The notes under the pieces: generated by a model
The model's input: only the letters and a program-made list of their open reading frames with translations
Told to the model about the DNA's origin: nothing
Databases searched by the model: none
Made by a program: the position numbers and the translations under genes
In this document: positions 36,555-45,217 of the stretch, piece after piece
Numbering within the stretch: position 1 is the first letter of the stretch
Layout of the letters: each line of letters begins with the position of its first letter
NCBI GenBank assembly: GCA_964456985.1
Contig: CAYWDH010000002.1
Coordinates: forward strand, 78,485-142,484
Length of the DNA stretch: 64,000 nt
Direction of reading: 5' to 3'
Source of the DNA: WJMT01 sp964456985
GTDB lineage: Bacteria > Acidobacteriota > Aminicenantia > Aminicenantales > Aminicenantaceae

Positions 36555-37821
36555 GAGTAACAATGTTTTAAGCACTGATTTTCAAAAAGCGTTAGATTTG
36601 GGACGACCGCCTAACATAAGAACACTTTTTCCCAATTCAAAGGCCTTATTAGTGAGCGGTAAATTCATAGACAGGGCTGTTCTAAAAAAAGGCAGAGCTA
36701 TATGTATGGCTGCTAACGGACGAAATCATTTTGTCATACGCGGGGTGCTGAAAGCGGCTCAGAGAGCGAATTCGGTCATAATAATTGAGATCGCTAAGTC
36801 AGAAGGTGGGGCCAATGCTTACTGCGCGGTTAACTACTGGAATATCGCCAGGCAGGTCGATGCCGTGTGCAATGAGATGGGCATAACCGTGCCCGTGGCC
36901 ATTCATGCCGACCACTACACCATAAAGAAGAAAGAAGAAATTGAGCCCGCACGCACAGAGATCCCCACTTTATTTGAAGCGGGAATGACCTCTATTGCCA
37001 TAGATGCCTCACACCTCCCGGAGGATGAGAATTTGCTGGCAAACCTGGAACTCAGCAGATACGTCCCCGATTGGGCTTCTTTAGAGACTGAGGTGGGTGA
37101 AATCAAAGGGAAAGAAGGTCTGTCCACCCAAGAAGAAGCCCTTTTTCAGATCCAGGGACTGAATGCGCATGATATATTTCCGGATTGGATTGCCCTCAAC
37201 AACGGGACAACCCATGGAATCGAAGAAAGTGATGCGGGCATTCAGGTGGGTCTGACTTCCAGAATACACAAAGCGGTCGAAAAGTACCGTGTTTCCGGAG
37301 CCCAGCACGGGACTTCAGGAAACAGCTCTGACAGGCTTCGGAAGATAGCCCAACAGACCAGGACCACAAAGGCGAATGTAGCCACAGCGCTCCAGATGAT
37401 ATCCTGGGGACTACAGGTCAATGACTATGGAAATGCCCAGCAGGATAAAGACGGAAACTTCATTAAACGGGAAGAAAAAGGCGTGACTGAGGACATGTGG
37501 CAGAAGATGAAAGCCTATGCAGAAGAAAAGGGACTTAAGGGAGGAAATTATAAGAAGCTGAACCTTCCTTTTGAGAACAAACTCCTTGGGCAGCCCAGAG
37601 AAATTAGAGATCGGATGATAAAAAGGGTGGAAGATTTCGTTTTTCACATGCTGGTGGATGTGTTCAATGCCAAAGACACAGCCCCCATTGCGCTGGATGC
37701 CATATTAGAAGCTGGCTCCTGCGATCCGGGCCCTAAGGTTGGCAGGATAGAAAATCCTTCAGAATGGACTGCTGATAAAATCAGAGAGAAAGCCCGGGCT
37801 TTCTCCCCTAGGAAAAGGTGA
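36547..37821 (+). CDS. fba: Class II fructose-bisphosphate aldolase
   Basis: A 424-residue zinc-dependent aldolase that cleaves fructose 1,6-bisphosphate in glycolysis and runs in reverse in gluconeogenesis. The zinc motif A-I-H-A-D-H-Y is visible, with later L-N-N-G-T-T-H-G and G-A-Q-H-G-T-S-G segments holding ligands and phosphate-binding residues. It is longer than the usual class II enzyme. It overlaps aspS by 8 bases and ends the operon. Confidence 0.9.
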   Translation: MDKSNNVLSTDFQKALDLGRPPNIRTLFPNSKALLVSGKFIDRAVLKKGRAICMAANGRNHFVIRGVLKAAQRANSVIIIEIAKSEGGANAYCAVNYWNIARQVDAVCNEMGITVPVAIHADHYTIKKKEEIEPARTEIPTLFEAGMTSIAIDASHLPEDENLLANLELSRYVPDWASLETEVGEIKGKEGLSTQEEALFQIQGLNAHDIFPDWIALNNGTTHGIEESDAGIQVGLTSRIHKAVEKYRVSGAQHGTSGNSSDRLRKIAQQTRTTKANVATALQMISWGLQVNDYGNAQQDKDGNFIKREEKGVTEDMWQKMKAYAEEKGLKGGNYKKLNLPFENKLLGQPREIRDRMIKRVEDFVFHMLVDVFNAKDTAPIALDAILEAGSCDPGPKVGRIENPSEWTADKIREKARAFSPRKR

Positions 37822-37840
37822 GATACGCTTACTTTGCTTC

Positions 37841-37867
37841 AATCGGTCTAAAAGTGGCCGATTTTTT
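37841..37867 (+). terminator. Rho-independent terminator after fba
   Basis: The stem AATCGG / CCGATT encloses an 11-base loop and runs into a T tract. It lies 19 bases after the fba stop codon. Confidence 0.8.
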
Positions 37868-37907
37868 CTTGATCTCTTTTTAATCTTCGGTTTTACAAAA
37901 TAAATGC

Positions 37908-37936
37908 TTGACAAGGGAACAAGAATCTTCTATATT
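37908..37936 (+). promoter_or_regulatory. Sigma-70-type promoter for padR
   Basis: TTGACA, a 17-base spacer and TATATT. The predicted start near 37943 gives a leader of about 20 bases to the padR ATG at 37963. Confidence 0.8.
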
Positions 37937-37962
37937 ACCGAAGAAATAACAAAGGGTGATAG

Positions 37963-38289
37963 ATGAAATTTTTATCGAGGCAGGAAGAGCTTCTCCTCCT
38001 TTCCATTTTAAAGCTTGGGGAGAATGCCTATGGTGTGCCTATTCGCCAGCATGTTTGCGATGTGACCGATAAATACTGGTCTATCGGGGCGATTTATGAT
38101 GTGCTGGATAGATTGACAAGAAAAGGACTGGTGTCCACGGTCATCGGAGAGCCTGAAAAAAAAAGAGGGGGGAAAAGCAAAAGGTTCTACAGAATAACGA
38201 AATTGGGCATAAAAGCGCTTGAAGAGGTCAGAGAACTCCAGCAAAAAACCTGGATTGATGTTTCTGTTCCTGTCCTGAAAAAGAAGTGA
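37963..38289 (+). CDS. PadR family transcriptional regulator
   Basis: A 108-residue winged-helix regulator. The DNA-binding part shows S-I-G-A-I-Y-D-V-L-D-R-L-T-R-K-G-L and the wing G-G-K-S-K-R-F-Y-R-I-T. It is the first gene of a two-gene operon and its TGA overlaps the permease GTG start. It probably represses its own operon. Confidence 0.9.
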   Translation: MKFLSRQEELLLLSILKLGENAYGVPIRQHVCDVTDKYWSIGAIYDVLDRLTRKGLVSTVIGEPEKKRGGKSKRFYRITKLGIKALEEVRELQQKTWIDVSVPVLKKK

Positions 38290-40856
38290 GACTCGTGCCG
38301 CAAAAGAGCTTTGTCCCGCCGCCGCTTGCAGCCTGGCTTTTAAAAATGATCGCCGGTCCCGGTGATTATAACCCTGCTTTCGGAGATCTCGTTGAGACAT
38401 TTGAATATATTGCTGATAAAGAGGGGAGCAAAAAAGCCGGGAGATGGTTCTGGAAAGAAGTCCTGAAATCCTTATCAGGTTTTTTTAAGAACAGAATATA
38501 CAGGAGTGCCGCCATGATCAAAAATTATTTTAAAATCGCCTATAGAAATATCAGCAGGAACAAGACCTTTACTCTGATAAATATCCTTGGATTAGCCGTC
38601 GGTATGGCCTGTTTTATCTTGATAACACTCTGGATCCAGGACGAGCTGAGCTATGACAAGTTTCATACCAATAAGGATGATCTTTACCTGCTTACGATCA
38701 TTCATCCTGACAACATTACAGATCCGAATGTCCCCTATGCCCTGGCCCCGCGGTTGGCAGAAGAAGTCCCTGAAATCGCTCATTTTACCCGTATATACAG
38801 TCTCGGCAGCATCAGGACATGCACTTTCAGATACCAGCCAAGTCAGGGAATGCCTGTTATGTACTATGAGACCAAAGTCGACCTGGTCGATCCTTCCTTC
38901 TTTACCATGTTCTCTTTTCCGTTTGAATACGGAAATGCCGAGACGGCTTTTCGAGATCCTCACTCACTTGTCATAACGAATAGAATCGCTGCCAAATATT
39001 TCGGTCGCGACAATCCGATGGGAAAGACTCTGACTTTGAATAATCAAGAAGACATGGTTGTATCAGGAGTGATCAATATCCCCTCCAACTCCCACCTGCA
39101 AATGGATTTTGTTGTCCCGCTGCCAGAACGACTGGATAGCGATTGGAACTGGAGAGATCCTTCTTATGTGCTTTTGGAAGGAAACGCTTCTCTTCCGGAT
39201 GTGAGAGAGAAAATCGAAGGAGCTTTGAGCCGGTACAGTCCTTATCCCTTTGCCGATTCCCTTAAAGTCGACATACTCCCCCTGACCAGAGTCCACTTAA
39301 GTTTCGGTCGCCGCATATATGTGTATATTTTTTCGGTGATAGCGGTCTTTATACTTCTTATAGCCTGTGTCAATTACATGAATCTGGCTACAGCCAGTTC
39401 GGCCAATCGAGTCAGGGAGGTCGGGATGCGCAAAGTCATGGGGGCCAAACGCCAGGAGCTCATCCAACAGTTCCTGGGCGAGTCCGTCCTGATGTCAGCT
39501 GTCGGTTTTGTCCTCTCTCTCTTTCTGGTGAGGATTGGGCTCCCCTTAATCAACAGTCTAACTGCAAAGCAGTTGGACTTTTCACTTCTCTACAGACATT
39601 CGATGTATCTTTATTTGTTAGGGCTTATTTTAATTGTGGGTTTGGTGTCAGGATTTTATCCGGCTTTTTTTCTTTCTTCAAACCGGCCTGTCGAAGCTCT
39701 TAAAACATCCTCTCCTTTCAAGGCCAAGCGGTCTTCATTCCGGGTTGTCACGGTGGTCGGGCAGTTTGCCGTCTCCGTACTGCTTATTGCCTGTACAGCA
39801 GTAGTCTTTCAGCAGTTAAATTTTATTCAGAGGATGCCTTTGGGCTTCAGTCTTGATCATGTGGTAAAGGTCCCGATTAATCCTGTCCTTTTGAACCGGT
39901 TTCAGAGTTATAAGAATGACCTGCTTCAGAATGCGAATATCCTAAACGTCACGGCCGGTCAAGCCGTTCCCTATGATGAGGATTACAAAACCTCTGGCGT
40001 GGAATGGGAGGGGAAGGATCCGGAGATGTCCCCTAATATCAGATACAGCATTGTGCAGTCCGATTATATGGAGACCTTTGGATTGGAGGTTGTGGACGGC
40101 CGGTCTTTCCAAAGCGGCTCTGTGGCTGATATAAGAAATTATGTCATAAATAAAAAGGCGTCCGAGTACATGGGCATGGAAGATCCCGTGGGCCAAAAGC
40201 TTGTTTTTTGGGGAACGACAGGAACGATTATAGGAGTGATTCAAAATTGCCATCATGTCTCACTGCATCGAGAAATCATGCCGCACATCTATACCATCAA
40301 TTCCCGCCTTTACAATGCACTGAAATATGTTTTCATCAAGATTTCATCAGCAAATGTTCCGGATACATTAAAATATATAAAGGAAACCTCAATGAGCTAT
40401 GCCCCGAATTTTCCTTATGAGTACCATTTTGTCGACCAGGGAGTCCAAGCCCTTTACCAGTCTGAGCATAGACTGGGGAGGATTTTCAGTGCCTTTGCTT
40501 TCCTTGCGATTTTTATATCCTGCCTGGGGATTTTCGGGCTAGCCTCCTTTACAGCTGAAAAGAAAACCAAAGAGATCGGAATCCGGAAGGTCTTGGGTGC
40601 TCCTGTTTCTCACATTGTGGTTCTCCTGTCCAAGGAATTTTCCCGCTGGATCCTTCTGGCCAATCTCATAGCCTGGCCCATAGGCTGGTATGTTATGAGC
40701 AAATGGCTGCAAAATTTTGCCTACCGGACCGGATTGAATCCGCTGCTGTTTATCTTTGCAGGGTTTCTCTCATTAATGGTTGCGGCGCTTCCTGTAGGAT
40801 ACCAGGCCGTAAAAGCGGCCGTTGCTGATCCTGTGGATTCTCTCCGCTACGAGTAA
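38286..40856 (+). CDS. FtsX/MacB-type ABC permease with N-terminal prefix domain
   Basis: An 856-residue permease. Residues 1-70 form a soluble prefix (P-P-P-L-A-A-W-L-L) seen in PadR-linked permeases. Helix 1 lies at about residue 98-118, a MacB periplasmic domain follows, then an FtsX domain (four helices with G-M-R-K-V-M-G-A-K), a second periplasmic domain and a second FtsX domain (E-I-G-I-R-K-V-L-G-A). It starts at a GTG in a GTGA overlap with padR. No ATP-binding subunit is encoded nearby, so the partner must be elsewhere. It is expected to act in mechanotransmission or export. Confidence 0.9.
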   Translation: MRLVPQKSFVPPPLAAWLLKMIAGPGDYNPAFGDLVETFEYIADKEGSKKAGRWFWKEVLKSLSGFFKNRIYRSAAMIKNYFKIAYRNISRNKTFTLINILGLAVGMACFILITLWIQDELSYDKFHTNKDDLYLLTIIHPDNITDPNVPYALAPRLAEEVPEIAHFTRIYSLGSIRTCTFRYQPSQGMPVMYYETKVDLVDPSFFTMFSFPFEYGNAETAFRDPHSLVITNRIAAKYFGRDNPMGKTLTLNNQEDMVVSGVINIPSNSHLQMDFVVPLPERLDSDWNWRDPSYVLLEGNASLPDVREKIEGALSRYSPYPFADSLKVDILPLTRVHLSFGRRIYVYIFSVIAVFILLIACVNYMNLATASSANRVREVGMRKVMGAKRQELIQQFLGESVLMSAVGFVLSLFLVRIGLPLINSLTAKQLDFSLLYRHSMYLYLLGLILIVGLVSGFYPAFFLSSNRPVEALKTSSPFKAKRSSFRVVTVVGQFAVSVLLIACTAVVFQQLNFIQRMPLGFSLDHVVKVPINPVLLNRFQSYKNDLLQNANILNVTAGQAVPYDEDYKTSGVEWEGKDPEMSPNIRYSIVQSDYMETFGLEVVDGRSFQSGSVADIRNYVINKKASEYMGMEDPVGQKLVFWGTTGTIIGVIQNCHHVSLHREIMPHIYTINSRLYNALKYVFIKISSANVPDTLKYIKETSMSYAPNFPYEYHFVDQGVQALYQSEHRLGRIFSAFAFLAIFISCLGIFGLASFTAEKKTKEIGIRKVLGAPVSHIVVLLSKEFSRWILLANLIAWPIGWYVMSKWLQNFAYRTGLNPLLFIFAGFLSLMVAALPVGYQAVKAAVADPVDSLRYE

Positions 40857-40899
40857 TTCCTTTAAATTGGCCATAAATAATATTAATTGAATTTTTTAC

Positions 40900-40927
40900 T
40901 TGACATTGTATTATTTATATATATAAA
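40900..40927 (+). promoter_or_regulatory. Sigma-70-type promoter for the arsR-hydrogenase operon
   Basis: TTGACA at 40900-40905, a 16-base spacer and TATAAA at 40922-40927. It is overlapped by a long palindrome and lies about 95 bases upstream of the arsR start. Confidence 0.75.
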
Positions 40928-40931
40928 TAAT
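40910..40931. promoter_or_regulatory. 22-bp perfect palindrome, likely ArsR operator
   Basis: Each 11-base arm reads ATTATTTATAT; the centre lies between 40920 and 40921. It covers the spacer and the -10 box of the operon promoter, the usual place for an autoregulating ArsR/SmtB repressor. Its AT-only sequence means chance palindromes are not excluded. Confidence 0.65.
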
Positions 40932-41023
40932 GTAATATTAAAATTTTCTTACGAAAAAAAGAGAAAGAACGGAGACGTATGAGTTAGGAGTGATTCAACT
41001 TTGTTTTCAATGAAAGGAGAATC

Positions 41024-41308
41024 ATGCAAATGAAAGAGACGTATATGAACGAAAGTGAGATCTTAAAAGCCATATCTCATCCTGTGCGTCTGCAGATAAT
41101 AAATCTCCTGCTCATGGGAATCCCTAAGGATGCCTGCAGTGTTAATTCGATACAGAAAGAATTAAATATTCCTCAGCCTACCATTTCTCAACATCTCCAG
41201 GTATTAAAAAGTCATGGGATCATTGATGGAGAAAAAGAGGGCGTTAAAGTGTGTTATAGGGTGGTTGACAAGCGTGTGGCCAAAATCCTGCAGGTGCTGA
41301 AGAAATAA
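41024..41308 (+). CDS. ArsR family regulator
   Basis: A 94-residue winged-helix repressor with A-I-S-H-P-V-R-L-Q-I-I and the recognition helix N-I-P-Q-P-T-I-S-Q-H-L-Q-V-L. The classical metal motif E-L-C-V-C-D is absent; Cys residues occur in D-A-C-S-V and V-C-Y-R-V, so it may sense redox state or another ligand. AAAGGAG lies five bases before the ATG. It leads the hydrogenase operon. Confidence 0.9.
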   Translation: MQMKETYMNESEILKAISHPVRLQIINLLLMGIPKDACSVNSIQKELNIPQPTISQHLQVLKSHGIIDGEKEGVKVCYRVVDKRVAKILQVLKK

Positions 41309-41317
41309 ATTCATAAC

Positions 41318-41791
41318 ATGAATAAGAAAAAAACTGTTCTTATCGGGATCGGTAACAATCTGCTCTCGGATGATGGTATAGGTCCTTTTCTGGCCAAGAC
41401 CATAGGGCAAAAACTTGATATTCCTTTCAATTCCATCACCCACATCTCACTGGATCTTTTAGATCTTGTTCTTGGTCATCAGGTCGTTTATATTTTTGAT
41501 TCGTTTCATAACTCCAGACTCCCCGCAGGAGACATCGTCCCTCTCACACTCCATGACCTGGAATACCAGCAAAATCCCACTTATTCCCATGGTGTTACCA
41601 TCCCTATCATATTCAATATAGGAAAAAAGATTTATCCAGAAATGCCGGGGGACATCCGTATTTTCGGTATCAATGTGTCTGATAACCAGACTATATCTGA
41701 GTCTTTTTCGCATGAACTCAATAAAAGACTTGAGGAAATTAGCAATCATTTAATAAAAAAAATTCAATATGATGCTGGAGGAAAAATATGA
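41318..41791 (+). CDS. Hydrogenase maturation protease
   Basis: A 157-residue HycI/HoxW/FrcD-type endopeptidase that trims the C-terminus of a [NiFe] hydrogenase large subunit after nickel insertion. G-I-G-N-N-L-L-S-D-D-G-I-G is the family signature with its nickel-sensing acidic residue, and S-H-G-V-T carries the conserved His. Its substrate is most likely the large subunit at 45218. Its stop overlaps the hdrA start (ATGA). Confidence 0.88.
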   Translation: MNKKKTVLIGIGNNLLSDDGIGPFLAKTIGQKLDIPFNSITHISLDLLDLVLGHQVVYIFDSFHNSRLPAGDIVPLTLHDLEYQQNPTYSHGVTIPIIFNIGKKIYPEMPGDIRIFGINVSDNQTISESFSHELNKRLEEISNHLIKKIQYDAGGKI

Positions 41792-43734
41792 ATGAGAAGG
41801 AACGTTTAGGGTTTTTCCTCTGTGAGTGCAGTAAAAATATTTCTGGCACAGTGGATGTCCATAAGATCAAGGACGAACTCCAGAAACTGCCGGGAGTGGT
41901 TACGGCAGAAGTAACCAATCTGTACTGTTCCGCAGAAGGAAAAGCTGAGATTATTGAAAGCATCAAGAAAAACAAACTCACTAAAGTTGTAGTCGGAGGA
42001 TGCTCTGTAAAGCAGCACGAACATACTTTTATGAAGGTGCTCGAGGAGGCGGGATTGAATCCTTATTTTATGCAGTTGGTCAATATCCGCGAGCATGTCG
42101 CCTGGGTGACAGATGATAAAGACAAGGCTACAGCCAAAGCCTTGGCTCTACTGAAGGGGGCCTATAGCCGCGTCCAGTTCCATGAAGCGTTTGAGAAAAA
42201 AGAGATTGATGCTACAGCTGATGTCCTGGTGATAGGAGGGGGCTTGTCTGGATGCGAGGCTGCTCTTAATCTTGCCTCAGAGGAGCGTAAAGTCTATCTG
42301 GTGGAAACCCAGCCAAGCTTGGGGGGACAGGCAACTAAATACGAGAGCTCTTTCCCATCGCTCGAGTGCTGTTCGTGTATGATTTTGCCCAAACTGCAGG
42401 AGGTTGTGGAAAATCCCCATATTGAGCTTCTCACTTACAGCGATGTGGAGGAAATTGTGGGCTTTTTCGGAAATTTTGAGGCTACGATTAACAAAAAAGC
42501 CAAATACGTGATTCCGGATAAGTGCATCGGCTGTAACGAATGTTTAGCACCTTGCCCTGTGGAAGTTCCCAACGAGTCTGATGATTTTCTTGGGAAGCGG
42601 AAGGCCATTCATTTTCAGGTCACTGGGGCCACTCCCTACATTCCGGTTATTGACAAAGAGACTTGTCTGAGGTTTAAGGGAGAGGACTGCACAAAGTGTC
42701 GGGATGCCTGTCTGTTTGAGGCCATCAATTATGATGATGAGGACGAAAAGATTAATATTTCAATAGGCTCTATCGTTTTGGCCACAGGATTTGAGTCATT
42801 TGATCCGGCCCTCATTCCCAATATGCATTATACTCCTGGCACTGACGTCTACACAGCTCTGCAGTTCGAACGGCTGATATCCAACACCGGGCCCACTTCC
42901 GGAAAACTGATTAAACGTGACGGGACCAAACCAAAATCTTTGGTCATGATACACTGTGTGGGAAGCCGCGACGAACGCTACAAAAATTATTGTTCCAATG
43001 TCTGCTGTTCCGTGCTGCTTAAAATGAGTTCCCAGATACTTGAAGAGAAAATGGCCGAGGGGATCCGTATTACTCACCTGTACCGTGACATGACTATCGG
43101 CTCCACAGGAATGGAAAACATGTATGAGAAGCTGAAAGGGAAAGGAGTCGATTTCATAAATATCTCCAATCCCAATGATGTCAGCCTTAATTCAAACAAC
43201 GGACAAATACATGTCACTCTTCCTGAAAAGGATATGACTGCGGATATGGTGGTATTAGCCACAGCTATGGTCCCGAACAAAAAAGTCGAGAAGCTTATTG
43301 ACATGCTGATGCTAAGCAAGGGCGAGGATGGATTTGTGATGCCCACTCATAGAAAAATTGATGCTGTTTCAACGCCATTAGAAGGTGTGTTCGTTATAGG
43401 AAGCGCCGCCTATCCCAAAGACATCACTCATTCTATTATTGATGGTTCTGCTGCCGCCGGGAAAATAGCATCTGAACTTCAGCCAGGAAAGAAACTTGAA
43501 ATTGAAACCCTAATCTCTTCCATAGACGATGAAAAATGTTCCGGCTGCAAGACCTGCATTTCTATTTGTCCGTATAAAGCCATTGGTTATGACAGTGAAA
43601 AGGGCCAGTCAGTCATTAACGAGATCCTCTGCAGAGGCTGTGGATCCTGCGTTGTGGCATGCCCATCAAATGCCATAACAGCCCGGCTTTTTGAAGATAA
43701 CACTATTTTAGCTGAATTAGGAGGATTGTTATGA
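41788..43734 (+). CDS. hdrA: Heterodisulfide reductase subunit A-like flavoprotein
   Basis: A 648-residue HdrA, the usual length. The N-terminal part (F-L-C-E-C-S-K-N-I-S-G) is followed by the FAD fold (V-I-G-G-G-L-S-G-C-E-A-A) and the Cys-containing S-L-E-C-C-S-C-M. Four Cys clusters are visible: C-I-G-C-N-E-C and C-x8-C-x2-C-x3-C in the middle, and two C-x2-C-x2-C-x3-C ferredoxin clusters at the end. HdrA is the flavin-based electron-bifurcating subunit. Here it is coupled to MvhDGA, but no HdrB or HdrC follows. Confidence 0.95.
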   Translation: MNEKERLGFFLCECSKNISGTVDVHKIKDELQKLPGVVTAEVTNLYCSAEGKAEIIESIKKNKLTKVVVGGCSVKQHEHTFMKVLEEAGLNPYFMQLVNIREHVAWVTDDKDKATAKALALLKGAYSRVQFHEAFEKKEIDATADVLVIGGGLSGCEAALNLASEERKVYLVETQPSLGGQATKYESSFPSLECCSCMILPKLQEVVENPHIELLTYSDVEEIVGFFGNFEATINKKAKYVIPDKCIGCNECLAPCPVEVPNESDDFLGKRKAIHFQVTGATPYIPVIDKETCLRFKGEDCTKCRDACLFEAINYDDEDEKINISIGSIVLATGFESFDPALIPNMHYTPGTDVYTALQFERLISNTGPTSGKLIKRDGTKPKSLVMIHCVGSRDERYKNYCSNVCCSVLLKMSSQILEEKMAEGIRITHLYRDMTIGSTGMENMYEKLKGKGVDFINISNPNDVSLNSNNGQIHVTLPEKDMTADMVVLATAMVPNKKVEKLIDMLMLSKGEDGFVMPTHRKIDAVSTPLEGVFVIGSAAYPKDITHSIIDGSAAAGKIASELQPGKKLEIETLISSIDDEKCSGCKTCISICPYKAIGYDSEKGQSVINEILCRGCGSCVVACPSNAITARLFEDNTILAELGGLL

Positions 43735-44183
43735 CTGAGACAAGGTTTGAACCCAACATTGTTGCCTTTGTCTGCAACTGGTGTTCGTACGGAGGAGCTG
43801 ACATTGCAGGCAGCATGAGATTGAAATATCCCTCTAATGTCAAGCTGATCAGGGTCATGTGTTCAGGGCGAGTGGATCCTGAATTCATTATGGAAGCTTT
43901 TCGCAACGGCGCTGATGGGGTCATGGTTCTGGGCTGCCATCCCAAAGACTGTCATTACATAGAAGGTAACTACAAGGCCCTGAAACGCTACAATATGCTT
44001 AAACCCCTATTAGATCAATTCAATATTGAGCGGGATCGGCTTCATCTTGACTGGGTCTCAGCTTCAGAAGGCGAAAAGTTCGCCCGTGTTTCAAGAGAGA
44101 TGAATGAGAGAATAACGAAACTAGGGCCGTTAAATTGGAAAAAAGCCATTGGTCCTGTTCAAAGCACGGAGGTGTCATCATGA
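43731..44183 (+). CDS. mvhD: Hydrogenase iron-sulfur subunit MvhD
   Basis: A 150-residue MvhD that links hydrogenase to HdrA by a [2Fe-2S] cluster. Conserved segments are F-V-C-N-W-C-S-Y-G-G-A-D, R-V-M-C-S-G-R-V-D and L-G-C-H-P-K-D-C-H-Y. It overlaps hdrA and mvhG by four bases each (ATGA). Confidence 0.95.
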   Translation: MTETRFEPNIVAFVCNWCSYGGADIAGSMRLKYPSNVKLIRVMCSGRVDPEFIMEAFRNGADGVMVLGCHPKDCHYIEGNYKALKRYNMLKPLLDQFNIERDRLHLDWVSASEGEKFARVSREMNERITKLGPLNWKKAIGPVQSTEVSS

Positions 44184-45154
44184 GTGACAAACCAAAAATA
44201 GCTATATACTGGTGTTCCAGCTGCGGTGGTTGTGAAGAGTCGGTCGTGGATTTGAATGAGGCCATTCTTGACGTGGTAGCTGCGGTGGACATTGTGTTCT
44301 GGCCGGTTGCCATGGATTTCAAGTATGAAGATGTAAGAAAATTCAAAGACGGAGAACTTCTCGCGTCCTTTATAAACGGCGGGATCCGTCTTTCCGAACA
44401 GGAAGAGATTGTCAAACTGCTGAGGAAAAAGTCTCAACTTGTATTTGCCTTTGGAAGCTGCGCTGTTATGGGCGGAGTTCCTGGGCTTGCCAATATGACG
44501 AACCGGGAAGGAATTTTTACAAGGGTGTACAAAGAGATCGAGTCTAATGATAATCCGGAAAACATAGTGCCTGAGACTGAGACTAAATTGGACGGTAAAT
44601 TTGATCTGGAGCTCCCTAAGTTCTATAATTCCGTCTACCCTCTGGATCAGATTATCCCTGTGGATTATTATATCCCCGGTTGTGCTCCTTCTCCTGAGAC
44701 CATAACGGATGCGTTTACAGCTATTCTTGAAGGCAAACTTCCGGAAAAAGGAAGTGTGCTCAGTCCCACAAAATCCTTGTGTGATACCTGCCCAAGAAAA
44801 GATACCAAGCCGGATAAAATAGAGCTCGAGAGATTCGTTGAGCCCCATCACTATGATAAGCTTGATGATGGGAGATGTTTTCTGGAGGCAGGTATCATTT
44901 GTATGGGGCCGGCCACAAGAGGCGGATGCGGTGAACGCTGCATCAATGCCAACATGCCCTGCCGGGGTTGCTATGGGCCTCCCAATGATGTTAAAGATCA
45001 GGGAGTGCGCATGATGAGTGCTCTGGCGTCCCTCATAAAAACCGATAAAGAGGAGGAGATTCCAAAGGTCATTGAGACCCTGCCTGATCTAATAGGCCCT
45101 CTTTATATGTACGGATTGCCGAGCTCCATCCTGTTCCGCAAAAAGATCAAATAA
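44180..45154 (+). CDS. mvhG: F420-non-reducing hydrogenase small subunit
   Basis: A 324-residue [NiFe] hydrogenase small subunit. Y-W-C-S-S-C-G-G-C-E-E-S binds the proximal cluster, with F-G-S-C-A-V-M-G-G and I-P-G-C-A-P-S-P-E giving the other ligands. The C-terminal part has more Cys (C-D-T-C, G-C-G-E-R-C, C-R-G-C-Y-G-P) for the medial and distal clusters. No Tat signal is present, so it is cytosolic. Start at 44180 follows GGAGG. Confidence 0.93.
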   Translation: MSDKPKIAIYWCSSCGGCEESVVDLNEAILDVVAAVDIVFWPVAMDFKYEDVRKFKDGELLASFINGGIRLSEQEEIVKLLRKKSQLVFAFGSCAVMGGVPGLANMTNREGIFTRVYKEIESNDNPENIVPETETKLDGKFDLELPKFYNSVYPLDQIIPVDYYIPGCAPSPETITDAFTAILEGKLPEKGSVLSPTKSLCDTCPRKDTKPDKIELERFVEPHHYDKLDDGRCFLEAGIICMGPATRGGCGERCINANMPCRGCYGPPNDVKDQGVRMMSALASLIKTDKEEEIPKVIETLPDLIGPLYMYGLPSSILFRKKIK

Positions 45155-45217
45155 ACGCAGAAAAATAACAATGACTACGAACATTTTAAAGCAAAAGCAA
45201 ATGAGATGGAGGAAAAA

